Source: Proales similis
Taxonomy: Eukaryota; Rotifera; Eurotatoria; Ploima; Proalidae
DNA length: 64,000 nucleotides
Direction of reading: 5' to 3'
Assembly: GCA_019059635.1 (NCBI GenBank)
Contig: JAGVRJ010000014.1
Coordinates: forward strand, 310,001 to 374,000
Shown here: piece by piece, positions 48,632-62,351 of the stretch
Position numbering within the stretch: position 1 is the first letter of the stretch
How the letters are laid out: every line of letters starts with the position of its first letter
Translations under genes and position numbers: made by a program
The notes under the pieces: model-generated
What the model was told of the DNA's origin: nothing
Seen by the model: the letters and a program-made list of their open reading frames with translations, nothing else
Database searches by the model: none

Positions 48632-51600
48632 CTAAGAATCACTAAAACTAGCACATGTCGATCTGAGGCGTTCGTTTTCGACTCGCAGTCGGTGCAGTTC
48701 ACTCTGCAGCTGGTCAAGCTGCCGGTGCCGGTCCGATTCGAGCTTGTCGGTGAGCTCGAAGCCGGCGTCAGCGCGAGCAGCTTGCAGGCACTTGAGTTGG
48801 TGGAGAGCGGAGGCGAGCTCGACTCGCAGGGCAGCGCTTGTCTGCTTCTCTTCTTCTAGTCGGCTGTGCAGCTTGAGAACGTCCTCACTGCGGCCGCGTA
48901 GCAACGTCATGAACTTTGACATTTGACTCCTCATGCTCTCCATCTCGCGGTCCTGCAGCTCTCGCAAGTTGTCCTCCCTGATCAATGCGCCGAGCGGACT
49001 GGTCCGCTTGCTTATCAGTATGTGGTTCGTCTTGTCCTTGTTCACATTGAGCTCGTCGAGATGGATGACCGTGGCCGGCTTCCATCTCTCTCCGATGCGC
49101 TCGCTCAGTCGGAAGCGGCAGTCCTTCAGACTAATTTCGATCGGAATGCTTGTCTTTTCGTTTTGGTGAAACAGCTCATCGTCGTCGACCAACTCGATCA
49201 GACCGGACAACAGTGGACTCTCGATATCGACTGTGAGGTTCTGAAGGCCAAGCTGGAGAAGGCCGTGCTCAGTTTGCGCTGTTCGCTTGTCAAGCATGAA
49301 CTGAACAAATATGTGACTCTGAAGAGTGGGCTCGGTGGCGTGCGCCTCGTTGCCTTCAATTTCGAGTTTGTCCAGAGTCAAACGAGCACACGTTCGACTC
49401 GGGTTTAGTTGAACGTAGGCGTCTATGCCGTTCAGAACGATTGACATTCTGGTCAACTTCTCTCTGGTCTGTGTGTGCTCAGTTCTGAGCGTGACCACCT
49501 CGATCTGTTCTTCGTCGACTGGCAGCGGCGTCTCGGTCGCACATGTCTCAGCGGCCACTACAGACGAGCTGACCGACACAGCCGACACGGTCGTGTGCGG
49601 TCTGAACGCAACGCTCGACTCATAAGAGGCGATGCTGACCGTGTCCTCGCGGTCGAGGCCGATCAGAACGCTGTCGTCGTCCGGAATGTCGTAGTCGGAC
49701 AAGTCGACCTTGGCCGCCTTGTTCGTCTGGCTGTTGGTGCGCGCGACAAGCTTGAGACGCGGATCGCCGATCATTTCCAGCCGCTTCTCGGTGCTCAGCC
49801 AGTTGGGCCGCTCCTCGCTCAGGCCGTACAAATAGCGCAAGAATTTGAGCGACTCTGTGTAGTCTTGAGCGTCCAGGCCCATGTTCGATATGGAACGCTC
49901 CCTGATCTGCTGCTGGATGGCGCCCACACTGGAAGAGGACGAGCTCTTGAGACCGAAGCTAAGCCGACGGTCCATGCTTTGACCTTGCCGGTGGTCGTTT
50001 ACTTCAAGATCGAGCTCGATCTGCTCAATTCTGACAGCCAGACTCAGGCTGATTCCTTCATCGTTCATCATCCCGCCGGACGAGTTGTTGTTTGAGTCGC
50101 GTCTTGTCGGCCCCATCAGCTTGTCGGTGTCGGCTTCAATCTGCGCCTGGAACAGGTCGATTGTGTCGAGCAGGCGAATGAGAAACAAGTAGTCCAGGTG
50201 GCCGAGTTGAACGCGAACTCTGTCCACGTTGAGTCGCACGTTCATGCGCGAGTAGATTGAGCGGCACAAATAGATCGAGTGCTCGTGCGCTTGATGGCAC
50301 ACGCTGCTCGAGCGCCTCTTGCTCGGCCTGTCGTCGATGCGGATCACGTCCCTGACCAGACGATTGATCGCTTTCTTGAACTGCTCTTGGGCCGGCTCGC
50401 GTGGCTTGTCGAACATCACGTACTGGCCCTGTTCGGCGTCGTGCAGTCTGCCCTCCAGTCTCTCCACAGTCTCGCTGTCGTTCAGCACACTCTCGTTCAT
50501 GTAGAAATTCCAGACGTCGACCAGCTGCAGCTGAAGCCAAGTGTCCTGAACGATTGACCGACTCAGACCGGAGCCGTCCTTGAAGTCAAGCCACACTGAC
50601 TGAAAGTCAATGGTCCACACGTCGCGATGCGAGTTCTTCACCAGAGCGGTCTTGTTCAGACTCTTGAGCAGGAGGCCGCTCTTGGCATTGGCCGCTTCCG
50701 TCTCTGTGTTGATGAGGTCGTGCGCCGCGTCTGACCGCATGTAGCACAGGCTCGGATTGCTGGCCAGGCTGCGGAAACAGGGCGCAATCGGACGCAACAG
50801 CTCGTCGCCTCGTTGGTCAAAGTATTCGCTTTTGTAAAATCGTTGACTAGACGCGTAAGTGTGATCGAGGTCGGCGCCACCGCCGCCGCTGCTACTGCTG
50901 TTGGCCAGTGAAGCGTAATTGGACAAGGTGAGCTTGGCCAGGCCGGCCTCCATGCAAACGGGACGCTTTTCAAATCCTTTGAAAGTGTGCACATCGTTGG
51001 GATAGAGCGCAAAACTGAGCTTGGGCATCAAGAGCTCGACGTGAATGTCACAATGGGCGATCGGCGGCTGGCTCCTATTGGCCTCGTTCAGGTCAGAGCT
51101 GTTCAACGGCGAGTTGTTGTCGGCAAGCTGCTGGCCGCACAGGGACAACGCAAACGAGTTGAGCCACATTAAAGTGAGAAAATCAAAGTTGAGCAAGACG
51201 GGCGCCAACTGAACAAACATCTGCGGACTGGGCAGCGGGTAGTTGCAGTCGCTCGGGAAGTAGAACTCGCTGAAGAATATCTGCGCGAACATGGTCTCGT
51301 CCGGCAGGTTGTAGTCGTTGCAGTTGGAGCTGATAAACGCTCGCTGGTTGTAAGTTTGCTGATGAAGGAAGAACTCTTTGCTTTTCAGCATCTCGTTGGG
51401 CGACTTGAAGGGAGTCGGGTCCGACTCGGTCGATTGCTTGCTGCTGCGGGCCCGGAGTCGACTCGTCAGCAGATTGGACGACTTGTTCGTGCTCACCTTG
51501 AACACGCTCAGGTCTTTCAAGGTGATCGTGGTGCACGCCTCGAGCATGTTGACCGCTCTGACCGAGCTGAGGCGTTCGCTCGCCTTCAACGACTTGTTCA

Positions 51601-53142
51601 TTATGTGGTCCAGTTTGGCGATGAACTGCTGCAGCAGCTGACGCGACCAGTCGTCCCGTTGCTTGAACGTGTAATTGTAATTGTTCCAGTGCTTGCTCGA
51701 CTGGCCGTTCTTGTGATACGGGTAGTGGTCAACGCTCAAGTTCTGGAAGAGCACTTGCATAGCGCCGCCGTCCAATAGCGGATTACCTGCTCGGCGTTAA
51801 AAAAGAGAGAGCGTGGAGTGGAGACGAGCCAGTCACCTGAGTAGTTGTCTTCGGTGAAGAGCTGAACGTTGAGCAGAGAGATGTTGAAATGAAGCGAGCT
51901 CTCCTTGATGTCGTACTGCTGGAACACTTTGGACAAGTCGGACTTGTCGCCTTTCTCAATCGGCTTTACCTGTTCGGCCTCTTAAACTGAGTGGCACTGG
52001 AGCGGTCGTTTAAGTTTACCGGAGTCGAGCTGGCCTGCTGGTTGTGCACGAGGGCGAATCGTCGCTGCTGCTCAGACGAACGCTTCATCAGCTTGGCGAG
52101 CAGTTCGTACGTGGAAAAGAGCGTCTTGAGCTGCGAGTCGTTGGCCATCCAATAGATCTCGTCGAGCAGGACTCTCACGCTCGAGTTGATCATTGTATTG
52201 TCTGTAAAAGTGAAACGACCACGACGATGGCGAACTAAACGAGTGAGGTGGCGAGAGAAGAGCACTCACCAGAGAGACGCTTTTTCATCGATATTCGAAT
52301 CTTGGACGGGTTCATGATGAGTTTGATGGAGGCGTGCTCGCTGGCCGCCAGATTGAACGCCTCCACTCGACACAGCTCCCAGGCGATCTCTTTGAACAAA
52401 ATCAGTTCGCCTCTCTGCTCGTCTTTGAGGCGGGCATGACGAACGTCGTCCACTCGACGCCAGTTGGGCGATGTGCTGCGGATGGCAATGTTGCTCACGC
52501 CCAACGAGGCCTTGAACTCTTTTGAGTTTATGGTCACCGACACCGAGTCGATGTTCAGCTGCATCATGTCAATGCATCGATCGACAAAACCGTAGCTAGA
52601 TAGGCGAATGTCTGAGCGCTGTCGCGGTCACGCTTCGAAACTGAGCACTCACCTGCTCGTGGCCTCGGTCTCGAACAAACGGCTCTTGCCGGTGCACTCT
52701 CGGATCGGATCGGCAATCTCCACTTCGAGTACGACCGCGTCCAAATACTTTGGCCAGAGCGCTCATTAGTTCGGACGTCTGGACAAGTGTCCAACTGGCA
52801 GCCTTACAATCTGAATCGGAGTGGTCTTCAGCTTGGTCCACGGCACTCTCACGCTGGCCTTGTTGCATCGTGCGCTCGTTATTCGCAGCCATGTCGGCAG
52901 CTCGATCAAGTCCATGAGCACGTTCTCGTCGAGCTCAATGTCCTTCATCTCTCCCTCGCCTTTGAACGTGCTGATGTTTATCTGATTGGCGCTCACATTC
53001 TTCAAGTACCTTGAGCGAAGAAGCAATTAGGCCAGATCAACACAGAGACAGAAACAGAGTGACAGAGACAGAGAGACAGAGCAAAGGGAAGCGCTCACTT
53101 GGAGAGCTGCTTGATGAGCGCGTTCTTGATCAAGTTGGCCAT
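48632..53142 (-). CDS. BLTP3: Bridge-like lipid transfer protein 3 (UHRF1BP1/UHRF1BP1L type)
   Basis: Member of the VPS13/BLTP family that forms hydrophobic grooves moving lipids at membrane contacts. Exons in gene order: 53099-53142, 52808-53009, 52653-52747, 52270-52595, 52020-52201, 51837-51969, 48632-51786, giving 1,378 residues (human about 1,440). The N-terminal chorein domain is clear: MANLIKNALIKQLSKYLKNV, INISTFKGEGEMKDIELDEN, LIELPTWLRI and VPWTKLKTTPI. TSPNWRRVDDVRHARLKDEQ and GGAMQVLFQNLSVDHYPYHK also match. The last 90 residues form a heptad-rich coiled coil, as in vertebrate BLTP3. Remarkably, 76% of the coding sequence is in one exon. Divergent from the nucleotidase gene. Confidence 0.93.
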
Positions 53143-53645
53143 TCTCTCAAGCTGGCAGCGCTCTCTCCGTTGTTTGGCTGGGCTTTCTTCAAGCTCGGCT
53201 TTCGCTTGCTGTTCGTTTAAAGTGAACGTTGAAGATGGCGATGTCGACGATTAGTTGGAGAGCTCCTCTATCACGCAATGCATTTACTTAGTTCATCATA
53301 GCTAATGCGCTTACGCTCAGTTCTAAATTTAGAAAGTCTGAATGAGCGCGATATGGGCCGCTGCTGTTGATGACAACAAGAAATGACTTTTGCCCTCAAA
53401 TTGCCCAAAAGCCAACGCCGTTTCTACGCGCCGCCAATCTGACGGCTTTTTCCGGCCCAGCACCATTATGCGAGCGGGCGTTTCAAATCTGCGTTCAAAT
53501 AATATTATTATTATTAGTGTTTCTATTATGCCTGCTTGCAGTTTGTGTTACACAACAGGCGCTTGATGAGCCAGCGGCTAGACAAGAGCCAGTCGTAAAC
53601 GAACACCAATGAGCCCAACTGAAGCAAGTGATCGATCGATATAAA
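53143..53645. other. Divergent promoter region, BLTP3 and the nucleotidase
   Basis: 503 bp with no coding pattern that fits either gene. Confidence 0.45.
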
Positions 53646-55723
53646 ATGCCACCAAGCGACCCGCAATATAAAAAGTGCTCGTTGATTTACCAGCACGCGT
53701 CTTCGACGAGCAGATTGGCCAAGCGAGTGCGGATAATTCACTTTAACGACGTCTACTCGGTCGAGGAGAGCGCCAACGAGCCGAAAGGCGGCGCAGCTCG
53801 CTTCGTCACAGCCGTGGATGCGGCCCGTCATTCGTCTGACCAGTCGCCTTGTATCGTACTGTTCAGCGGCGACGTGTTTGCGCCGTCCACTCGTAATTGC
53901 CTTATTTTTCTCTCTCTCTCATTCAATCTCTCACTGTGACTAACTCGTGAACCAAATTCATCTGGCTAGTGGGCGAGTTCACCAAAGGCAGTCACATGGT
54001 GCCTGTTCTCAATCGACTGGGAATCAGCGCCGCCTGCATTGGCAATCATGACTTTGGCAAGTGCTCTCCGTCTGCTCTCTTTGGGTCACAGAAAACGTTT
54101 AATTTGCCCAAAGACTATGGAGTAGAAGTGCTCGACTCGTACATAAAACAGACCAACTTTGCCTGGCTGATAAGCAATGTGCTCGATAAGAAAACAGGCC
54201 AACATCTCGCCAACGGCCTTGAGAGTTGCATACTCGACGTGGCCGGAATTCGGGTAGAACAGCACTTGCTCACTTAGTCACAGCGCTCAACTAAACGCAA
54301 ACTGAACAGATCGGCGTGATCGGACTGGTCGAGAGCGAATGGATTGAGACCTTGTCCACAATAGACGTGCACGATGTTATTTACGAGAGCTACGTGGACG
54401 CGGGCCGTCGACTTGCCCGCCGACTCAAGCAAGAACAGGTGGGCTGGTGAACGATTTAGAGCGAGCGTCGTTATCAACGCAGATTCAAGTCGTGCGATAC
54501 GGTCATTGCTCTAACCCACATGCGCCTGCCGAACGATAAGCATCTTGTGGAAAGTGTGGCCGAAATCGACCTGTTCCTGGGCGGCCACGATCACCACTAC
54601 GGCGCGTACAACGTAAGCGACCTGTTGCCACGTCGATGAGGCCAATTAAACATCTCGGTTTTTAGTTGAACGGCAAATGGCTGCTTAAGAGCGGCTCGGA
54701 CTTTAAGGAGTTCTCGCTGCTACATGTGGCCATTGACACCGACAAGAAGAGCGCGCGAGTGGAGCGAATCGAAAAGCACGTGGTCGACTCGAGTGTGTCG
54801 GAGGACGGCGAAATCAAACAGCTGGTCGATTCGCACATGAGCGAGATTGAGAAAGAGCTCGGCAGAGTGCTCGGCTACACTCAGGTCGACTTGGACTGCC
54901 GCTTTAATGTGGTGCGCACCCAGGAGTGTCTGTTCGGCGACTTTCTATGCGATCTGATCAAGGAGGTGAGCTTCTACGCTCTCTCTCTGTTCAACACTCT
55001 GATATCACTGCGACACACACAACTGATGGACGACGCAGGCACTGAAGGCCGACTGTGCCATCCTCAACTCGGGCAGTCTCAGGAGTGACGCCATAACCAA
55101 GGCCGGCCCCATAACGTACGGCGAGTTCAAAAAGATCGTGCCCAGTCCGTTCGTGCTGGTGCTTCTCTCGTGCAAAGGTAGCACTGCTCGACTGCCACTT
55201 GCGCTCGTCTCAACTGACCGCCTCGACAAGGGAGCACACTACTGGAAGCGTTGGAGAACGCGGTCTCGCAGTATCCCAAGCTAGAGGGCCGCTTTCTTCA
55301 GGTCTCGGGCGTTCACTTTGCCTTTGATCCGTCCAGGCCGAGGTAAGCGAACATTCAACAACGATCCGACGAGATCAGGTCTGATTGCTTTGGACCAACA
55401 GCGGACAACGCGTTCTCTACGACTCTGTTCGAGTCAACCAAGAGCCTCTGGATTTAGAAAAGGTAGCTAGCTGCTGCTCTTCATTTCGACTCAATCGGCC
55501 CGCCTCATTCGAGTCGACACAGGACTACAAAGTGGCCACCAAGGTCTACCTGAAAATCGGACGAGACGGCTACACCATGCTCAAGAGCTGTCCGACTCTG
55601 GTCGACGAACACCTCGGCCCGAGGATAACCACCGTGGTGAGCAACTATTTCGCGCAGAATGCGGCCATCCCGCACGAGCGCTCAGACTACGGACGACGAG
55701 TAGTCTGTCTCTCTTGGATTTGA
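53646..55723 (+). CDS. 5'-nucleotidase-type metallophosphoesterase (UshA/YfkN family, cytosolic type)
   Basis: Ten exons: 53646-53892, 53970-54056, 54114-54253, 54310-54438, 54490-54612, 54666-54965, 55039-55177, 55231-55342, 55402-55462, 55523-55723; 512 residues. Metal-site motifs in order: IIHFNDVYS, FSGDVFAPS, GNHDFD, LTHMR and GGHDHHYG, then the C-terminal nucleotidase domain with LNSGSLRSD and GVHFAFDPSRP. The first motif has Tyr where secreted 5'-nucleotidases have the His ligand (D-x-H). No signal peptide is present. Intron 2 is a GC-AG intron (TTTG|GCAAGT). Substrate is probably a nucleotide or cyclic phosphodiester but cannot be read from sequence. AATAAA at 55732-55737. Confidence 0.88.
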
Positions 55724-55954
55724 TTCTAGTAAATAAACAAGGCGACATTTGATGCAGTTTAATGGAAGGGGGGCCAGGCAGCGGCAACTGCGCACATTTC
55801 GTTTTCTTGATCACTCGATGTGGACCACACAGACCGAAATTATCGGCCTCAAGGCAATCAAGGTCTCGTGAAAGTCGAGTCACGTGAAAGCTTTCTTGTC
55901 TATCAGCAACGTTGATTATTTGGCGCTTTAAAACAAAGACTGCTTGTCTGTGTA

Positions 55955-55974
55955 AGAGAGAGAGAGAGAGAGAG
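55955..55974 (+). promoter_or_regulatory. (GA)n tract before the cathepsin-like start codon
   Basis: Perfect GA repeat ending 8 bases before the ATG at 55983, in the same position as the GA tracts before B9D1 and ANAPC13. It probably lies in the 5' UTR or core promoter. Confidence 0.4.
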
Positions 55975-55982
55975 CGAATGAA

Positions 55983-57255
<1,273 letters not shown>

Positions 57256-57495
57256 CGACGTCAGCGTTTTCTTCTTCTGTGACTTGATAGTAGCGGCATT
57301 GCGCAATAAACAATTTTGACTTGAGCCGAGTAGAGTTGAGTCTGAGGTGAGGCCTATTGCGGCTCTCGGCGGGCGGGCATTCAAGCAGATTTGGGCGGCG
57401 GGAGGGCGGATGGAACGCTCGATGGAGGGCCGCATCTGGTTTGGTTGGCCAAGTCAGGCAAGCTTCGTCGCCAGAACTCTTCTCAATCGAGCGAG

Positions 57496-58803
57496 ATGGC
57501 GTTCGGCTTCGACAGAGAGAATATGTTCAACTTCAACTGGCACAGGCGATTGGCGGCGTTGAAAGAATGCGTCACATTTCCCGACTGCTGCTTTGCCTGC
57601 TTCATACCGTGGACTCGAGTGACTTTCATTCTGCTCTACTCGGCGCGCGCCCTCTCTTTTCTCATTTTTGTTGTCTCCGTGCGAGACCAGCAGCAGCAGC
57701 AGGCGCAAGTCGCCAATCGCAGATGTGTGCAGCCAGATCAACTGTTGTTCGCCTACAGCCTCATGAATTGGCGCCTCTTGTTCGCTCCTCTTCTCTTTGT
57801 GGCCTACTGCGCGCACAAGCTAAGCGAGGCGTTTTCGACCGACACCTTGCTTCACCAGCAGTCGGCCGCCAGACGCCTGCGTCGCCTCGTGTTCTCCTTG
57901 TTCCTCGACGAGTGGACATTCGACTGTCCTTGCCTGTCACGACCTAGCCTCCCGCGTCTTCCCTATTTACTGCTCGTAGTCAAGTCGTCGCTCGCGCTGA
58001 CGTTCGTCCTCTCAATGGGAGTCTGGCAGACGGTCGAGCTCAATTCGATCTCGCCGACTTGTGCTCACAGCTCGCTATTGGCTATTTACTTTGGCTCGAT
58101 GCTGCCCATTCTGCTCTGCGCTCTCTTGATTCACGTTCGCAATTTGGTCAAATCGAGACACTTGGACGCCGAGCTGAGCTCAATATTCCTGTTCCACGAG
58201 CACGTGCCTCGTCAGCTCGAGTTCATTCAACTGGTCGCCAGCCTCTCGGATCAAAACAAGTGCCCATCAGGACCCAGTTGTGACTCGACTCTACTCGCCC
58301 ACTGGCTCCAATCTCATTCGGCCAGCCAATCGTCTCTTGTGACCGCCTCACAAACAGCCGACTGCAGTCGTCACGCGGTGGTCGCCTTCTTCACCACCAA
58401 CGTTGCTCAAGCAAAGCAATTTGTTCGCACCTTCGACTTGCGCCAACTAATTAGCGGCCCGGCCGTCTTTACCGGCTCGCTGCAAAAAGCAGTCGAACCG
58501 CGAGTCAAGCCAAACGAGTCGGTTGTGTTGATGGTGTTGATCGAGCTCGGGCGGCTGTTGGTGAGCGTCAACGAGTCACAAGCGCCGGCTTGCTGGCAGC
58601 TTGACTACGACAGTCTCATCGTGCAGCCGAGCGGCAATCAAGAGCCGCAACTGCTCATAGCCAGAACCGGGCAAATAAGCAAATATGCGCTTTTAGTGCC
58701 TAAATCGAGCGTGGACGAATACAAACGGCGTAAACAATCGGAGCTTTGTGGTCTTTTGAGCGCGATCGACCACCATTCGGCCGAGTCTCAAATTCGAGTC
58801 TAG
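57496..58803 (+). CDS. Unrecognised intronless membrane protein
   Basis: 435 residues from the ATG at 57496 (the frame is open 35 codons upstream without an ATG). I do not recognise the family. About four hydrophobic helices lie in the first half (near residues 33-62, 90-107, 155-175 and 191-212), with a Cys-rich start (FPDCCFACF). The C-terminal half (about 215-435) is soluble, with alternating strand/helix-like segments such as RHAVVAFFTTNVAQAKQFVR and VVLMVLIELGRLLVSV. There is no signal peptide before the first helix. Base composition and codon use are like the neighbours, so transfer is not suggested. It follows the cathepsin-like gene on the same strand after 240 bp. Confidence 0.65.
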   Translation: MAFGFDRENMFNFNWHRRLAALKECVTFPDCCFACFIPWTRVTFILLYSARALSFLIFVVSVRDQQQQQAQVANRRCVQPDQLLFAYSLMNWRLLFAPLLFVAYCAHKLSEAFSTDTLLHQQSAARRLRRLVFSLFLDEWTFDCPCLSRPSLPRLPYLLLVVKSSLALTFVLSMGVWQTVELNSISPTCAHSSLLAIYFGSMLPILLCALLIHVRNLVKSRHLDAELSSIFLFHEHVPRQLEFIQLVASLSDQNKCPSGPSCDSTLLAHWLQSHSASQSSLVTASQTADCSRHAVVAFFTTNVAQAKQFVRTFDLRQLISGPAVFTGSLQKAVEPRVKPNESVVLMVLIELGRLLVSVNESQAPACWQLDYDSLIVQPSGNQEPQLLIARTGQISKYALLVPKSSVDEYKRRKQSELCGLLSAIDHHSAESQIRV

Positions 58804-61800
58804 TGCTCGAATCGGAAGCGCTCGCAGTCGACGCTCGCATTTAATTTTGAAAGAAAATAAAGTGCGAAACAAAACGAATCAAACGACGCCTCGCTGTCTT
58901 GTCGGCCGTTTCAAAAGCGATTAGCTCTCTGGCGCACTTAAGCGCGCTCACTCTTCGGGCGAGTTAAAGGGTGGCTGTAAGCGAGCGAGACACAAGAGGT
59001 CTGACAGCTGACAAGTGATCGGACCAGAATCCGCATCGCACACACATCAGGGTTAATCATAAAGGTGCTTGGTTTTGCTAGTCAATATATTAAGCGCGAG
59101 ATGATCGTTCTTTGAATTCGTTTCGGTTTATTTTCATTTCTAAAGTGGCGCGTTTTGTTTCTCTTTTGTTCGCCCGAGCGGGTCTTATTGTGAAAAAGAA
59201 GCCGAGCAGTAGCGACTGATGGTTGCAGAAGAGCTCAATCGAGAGCACACAAAACGCATTATTAATAAAAGAGGCCCAGAGACAGACAGAGAGAGAGAGC
59301 GGAGAAAGGGAGAGAGAAAAGAGGGAAAATATTCGCCACAAGGTGACAATCAAACTCTGGATTGCGCACGATTAGCGTCTCAGACCATTGTTCTCGTCTT
59401 TTCAAATTCAAATCGCGGCGTGGTCGTGCTCACCCGCCCTCTCTGCTCGGCCTCTCGCTTCTCTTCTGTGGTCGTCGGCGGCACCAGTGCAGTTTATTCG
59501 AGGTCAATAAAAGCCTCAATTCTAATAAAGCGTACGCTGGCCTGGCATTGACGGCCGTGCGCTGCGGTCACCGAATTCTCGTCCGTCAATCTGCGTGCGC
59601 CGTTATGTTTGTTTTAGCGTAAACTAATTTCTCTTCTTCCTCAAGCAGCTCCGCGTCTCACGGTCTTTATCGACGACGATTGATTAACTGCATCAAGGCC
59701 GTCAAGCGCATTGACCAGAATTAATCGTCTTGCTCGCCTTCTTTTCCCATTTCGGTCCGCTCTCCATCTCTCTGTTTGTCTCTCTCTCTCTCTGCGTCCG
59801 CTCCTGCGATTCGCCCCTCCACTCTGAAGGTGTCTTAAATGTCAAACGAGCGTTTGTTTATCTTTCAAGCACTTGTTCACTTGTTTATCAATCAACTCGA
59901 CTCTCTCTCTCTCTCTCATTCTTTTACTTTCAATTGTTTTATTGCGGCGCCTTTACGACCAATCGACCAGATCACATTTGTTTAGCTCACTCAGTGCAGG
60001 CTCTCTTCTTCTCTCGCCCGCTATATGTGAGTTGTCACTCGCTCGGGCTCATGTTCTGACTGCAGCTATTTGTCGCTGTTATTTTTGCGTCTCTTTTTCC
60101 TCTCTCTCTCTCTCTCTCTCTAATGCTCTCTTTTTCTTTTTTTTTTATTAACTGCTTAATGACTAAGCAACTCAAGTGGAAATTATAATTAGGCCTTAAT
60201 AGCGGCTCTTGATCGGGCACAAATCAACGAAAGGTAGAGATTTCATTCTCGAGTCATTTCGGTGCATTCAGGCATCATGAGACTGAGACTGAAGAGTCGG
60301 ACCGGAAAGCGGTAGACGACCCGACAGACTCAGACTGAGCAAGGGAGACACAGAGATGGAAAGAGAGAGAGAGAGAGAGAGAAGGGCGAACGAGATCGGA
60401 CATGAAACACAGCGCTCTTGCAAGTCGTCTAGTTCGGCCGCTGCCGAGTAAATAACTCGCGAGGAGATAAGATAGCCGACTGGCCTGGTTAGATAACCTG
60501 GCCGCTAGTGGGCCTCATGCGCCAACTTCAAACAATTGCAGTCAAGCAGTGACAACTAATCAGAGTCGCCGTGCAAATTACTTCACGAGCACCGCATGTA
60601 CGTGTAAGTGTGTATCTGTGTTTGAATGCCAAGTCCAAAGCGAGCGGCCCGAATGTGAGATAGGACAAAGGGAGAGAGCCGGCGCGCACGAGAGAGAGAT
60701 GACGAGATCAAGAGACAGATGACGAGAGCGAGAGATGCAGAGAGAGAGAGAGAGACAAAGAGGTGGATTAAATTCAAAAAGGCCTGAGCAAATAGGGCCA
60801 GTTCGCTGCTACCTCTTACATTCGACTCATTCGTTTCGCTTTTGCAAGTTCTGAGCTGCACGCGCGTGTGTGCTCGTGGTGGCGCGCTAACCACCACCAA
60901 CAACAACCACCGAGCGATGTGTGTGTGTGTGGGATGTGCCGAGTCAACACTGGTTTACCTGGCCGATGTAAATATAAATTGAATAACTCTGCGCGTCCTC
61001 AGATATTAGCGGCACAAATAGCGGAGGTGATTCTGGCCTTACATAATACACAGTTTGCCCCGACCCGCTCAAACAGTCAACAACAGTTTGATCGCTTGAT
61101 TCTAATTTTGGCGTGCAGATGCGCCCGGCCGAGTTGAAACAATCGAGCTCTCTCTCTCTCTCTCTCTGTATCTCACTCGCTCTCACTCTCTGTCTTTCTA
61201 TTTTCCTTCTCGGCGTTTCACTTGCCCGTTCGCGCTCGCTCTCTCCTGTCTCCTTTTACAATTTGCCGAGTCAATGAGCGGCGATTGCGTAACTCGAGCT
61301 ACAACCTCTAACTGAATTTATTAGCGCCACCCTTCAAGACTGCGGACAACTTTTTCCTTCTCTTTTTCAGCTCTCAAGTTCCTCTTGTTTTCTTTATTTC
61401 ATTTGACTTTTGCCCATTTCACTTTTCAAATTGGCTTAACATTTGGGACTTGGGTGCATGCAACAACAACAACATCAACCGCAACGCACATCCAAACAGA
61501 GTTGGCCGACGCTTCACAATAAGACGCTTTTTTTTTTTTTTTTGGCAAATTTTCTACTTTCGCTCACATTTGCTCAACGCTGCTCGCGAAGGTCAGAAAG
61601 TCGTTGCTGGCAGCGACTACAAAAAGCCAAGACACAATTACAAACCGGGTCGCTTCCAAAGGCGGCAATTAAATTACATTTCTCAACTACTCGGGCTCAA
61701 CTCGTGTTGACCAACCGAGCGCCGCATTCCGCGCTGGCGAGGCGAATTAGCTCCAGACCTTTTCAAGTTGTCCCTTTTCTCGTTAAATTTCAATTTTCTG

Positions 61801-62351
61801 CGCCTCCTTCTCCGTCCCTCTCTCTCTCTCTCTCAGTGTCGCTCCTCTTCAATCCCGCTCACTCTCTCTCTTCGCTGGGTGGCTCTTCTCAAAATTAATC
61901 GCTCGAATGCAAATGACCAGCGCATCGGCCGGCATTATAACTCAATTAGAGTGGCCTCCCCCCCTCTAATCCGCTCAAATAGTTTCTCCTGCTCTGCTCG
62001 CGCTTCTTATTTAATCGTCGCTTTTGTTTGTGTATTAGAACGGCTCTCACCGCCGGGCGCAGCTTTCGGCTCTCTCTCTCTCTCCACTTCAATTGTGACG
62101 GTTTGTTTTCTCGACACAGGCCGCTCGCCGTCCTCTGCTGGTCAAGTGTCTGCCTGTGTGTGTGTGTGTGTGTGTGTCTATTCCGATCGCAGTTGTTTAT
62201 TTAGGTCGATCGCAAGGCTTACATTCAACGCAGCCGGATTAGGGCCTGACATGGCTCATTTGTTTGTCAATTGATGACTAATTACGTTTAGGCCTGCACT
62301 CATCACCTTGTCGTTTAGTTTAGAAATGTTGAATTGTGCCGATCCGAGCGA
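58804..62351. other. 3.5 kb without recognisable genes; dense GA/CT microsatellites
   Basis: AATAAA near 58856 ends the preceding gene. Runs of CT or GA occur near 59280, 59785, 59900, 60100, 60365, 60740, 61150 and 61820, with (GT)n near 62157 and a T-run near 61530. Short frames are mostly translated microsatellite. It probably includes the promoter of the lectin-like gene. Confidence 0.5.

Noticed and set aside
49475-50095. 206-codon plus-strand frame opposite BLTP3
   Set aside because: Antisense shadow of the large BLTP3 exon with a non-ATG start.
59719-62274. Short frames rich in Leu/Ser in the 58.8-62.3 kb gap
   Set aside because: They are mostly translated CT/GA microsatellites, and several start without ATG.
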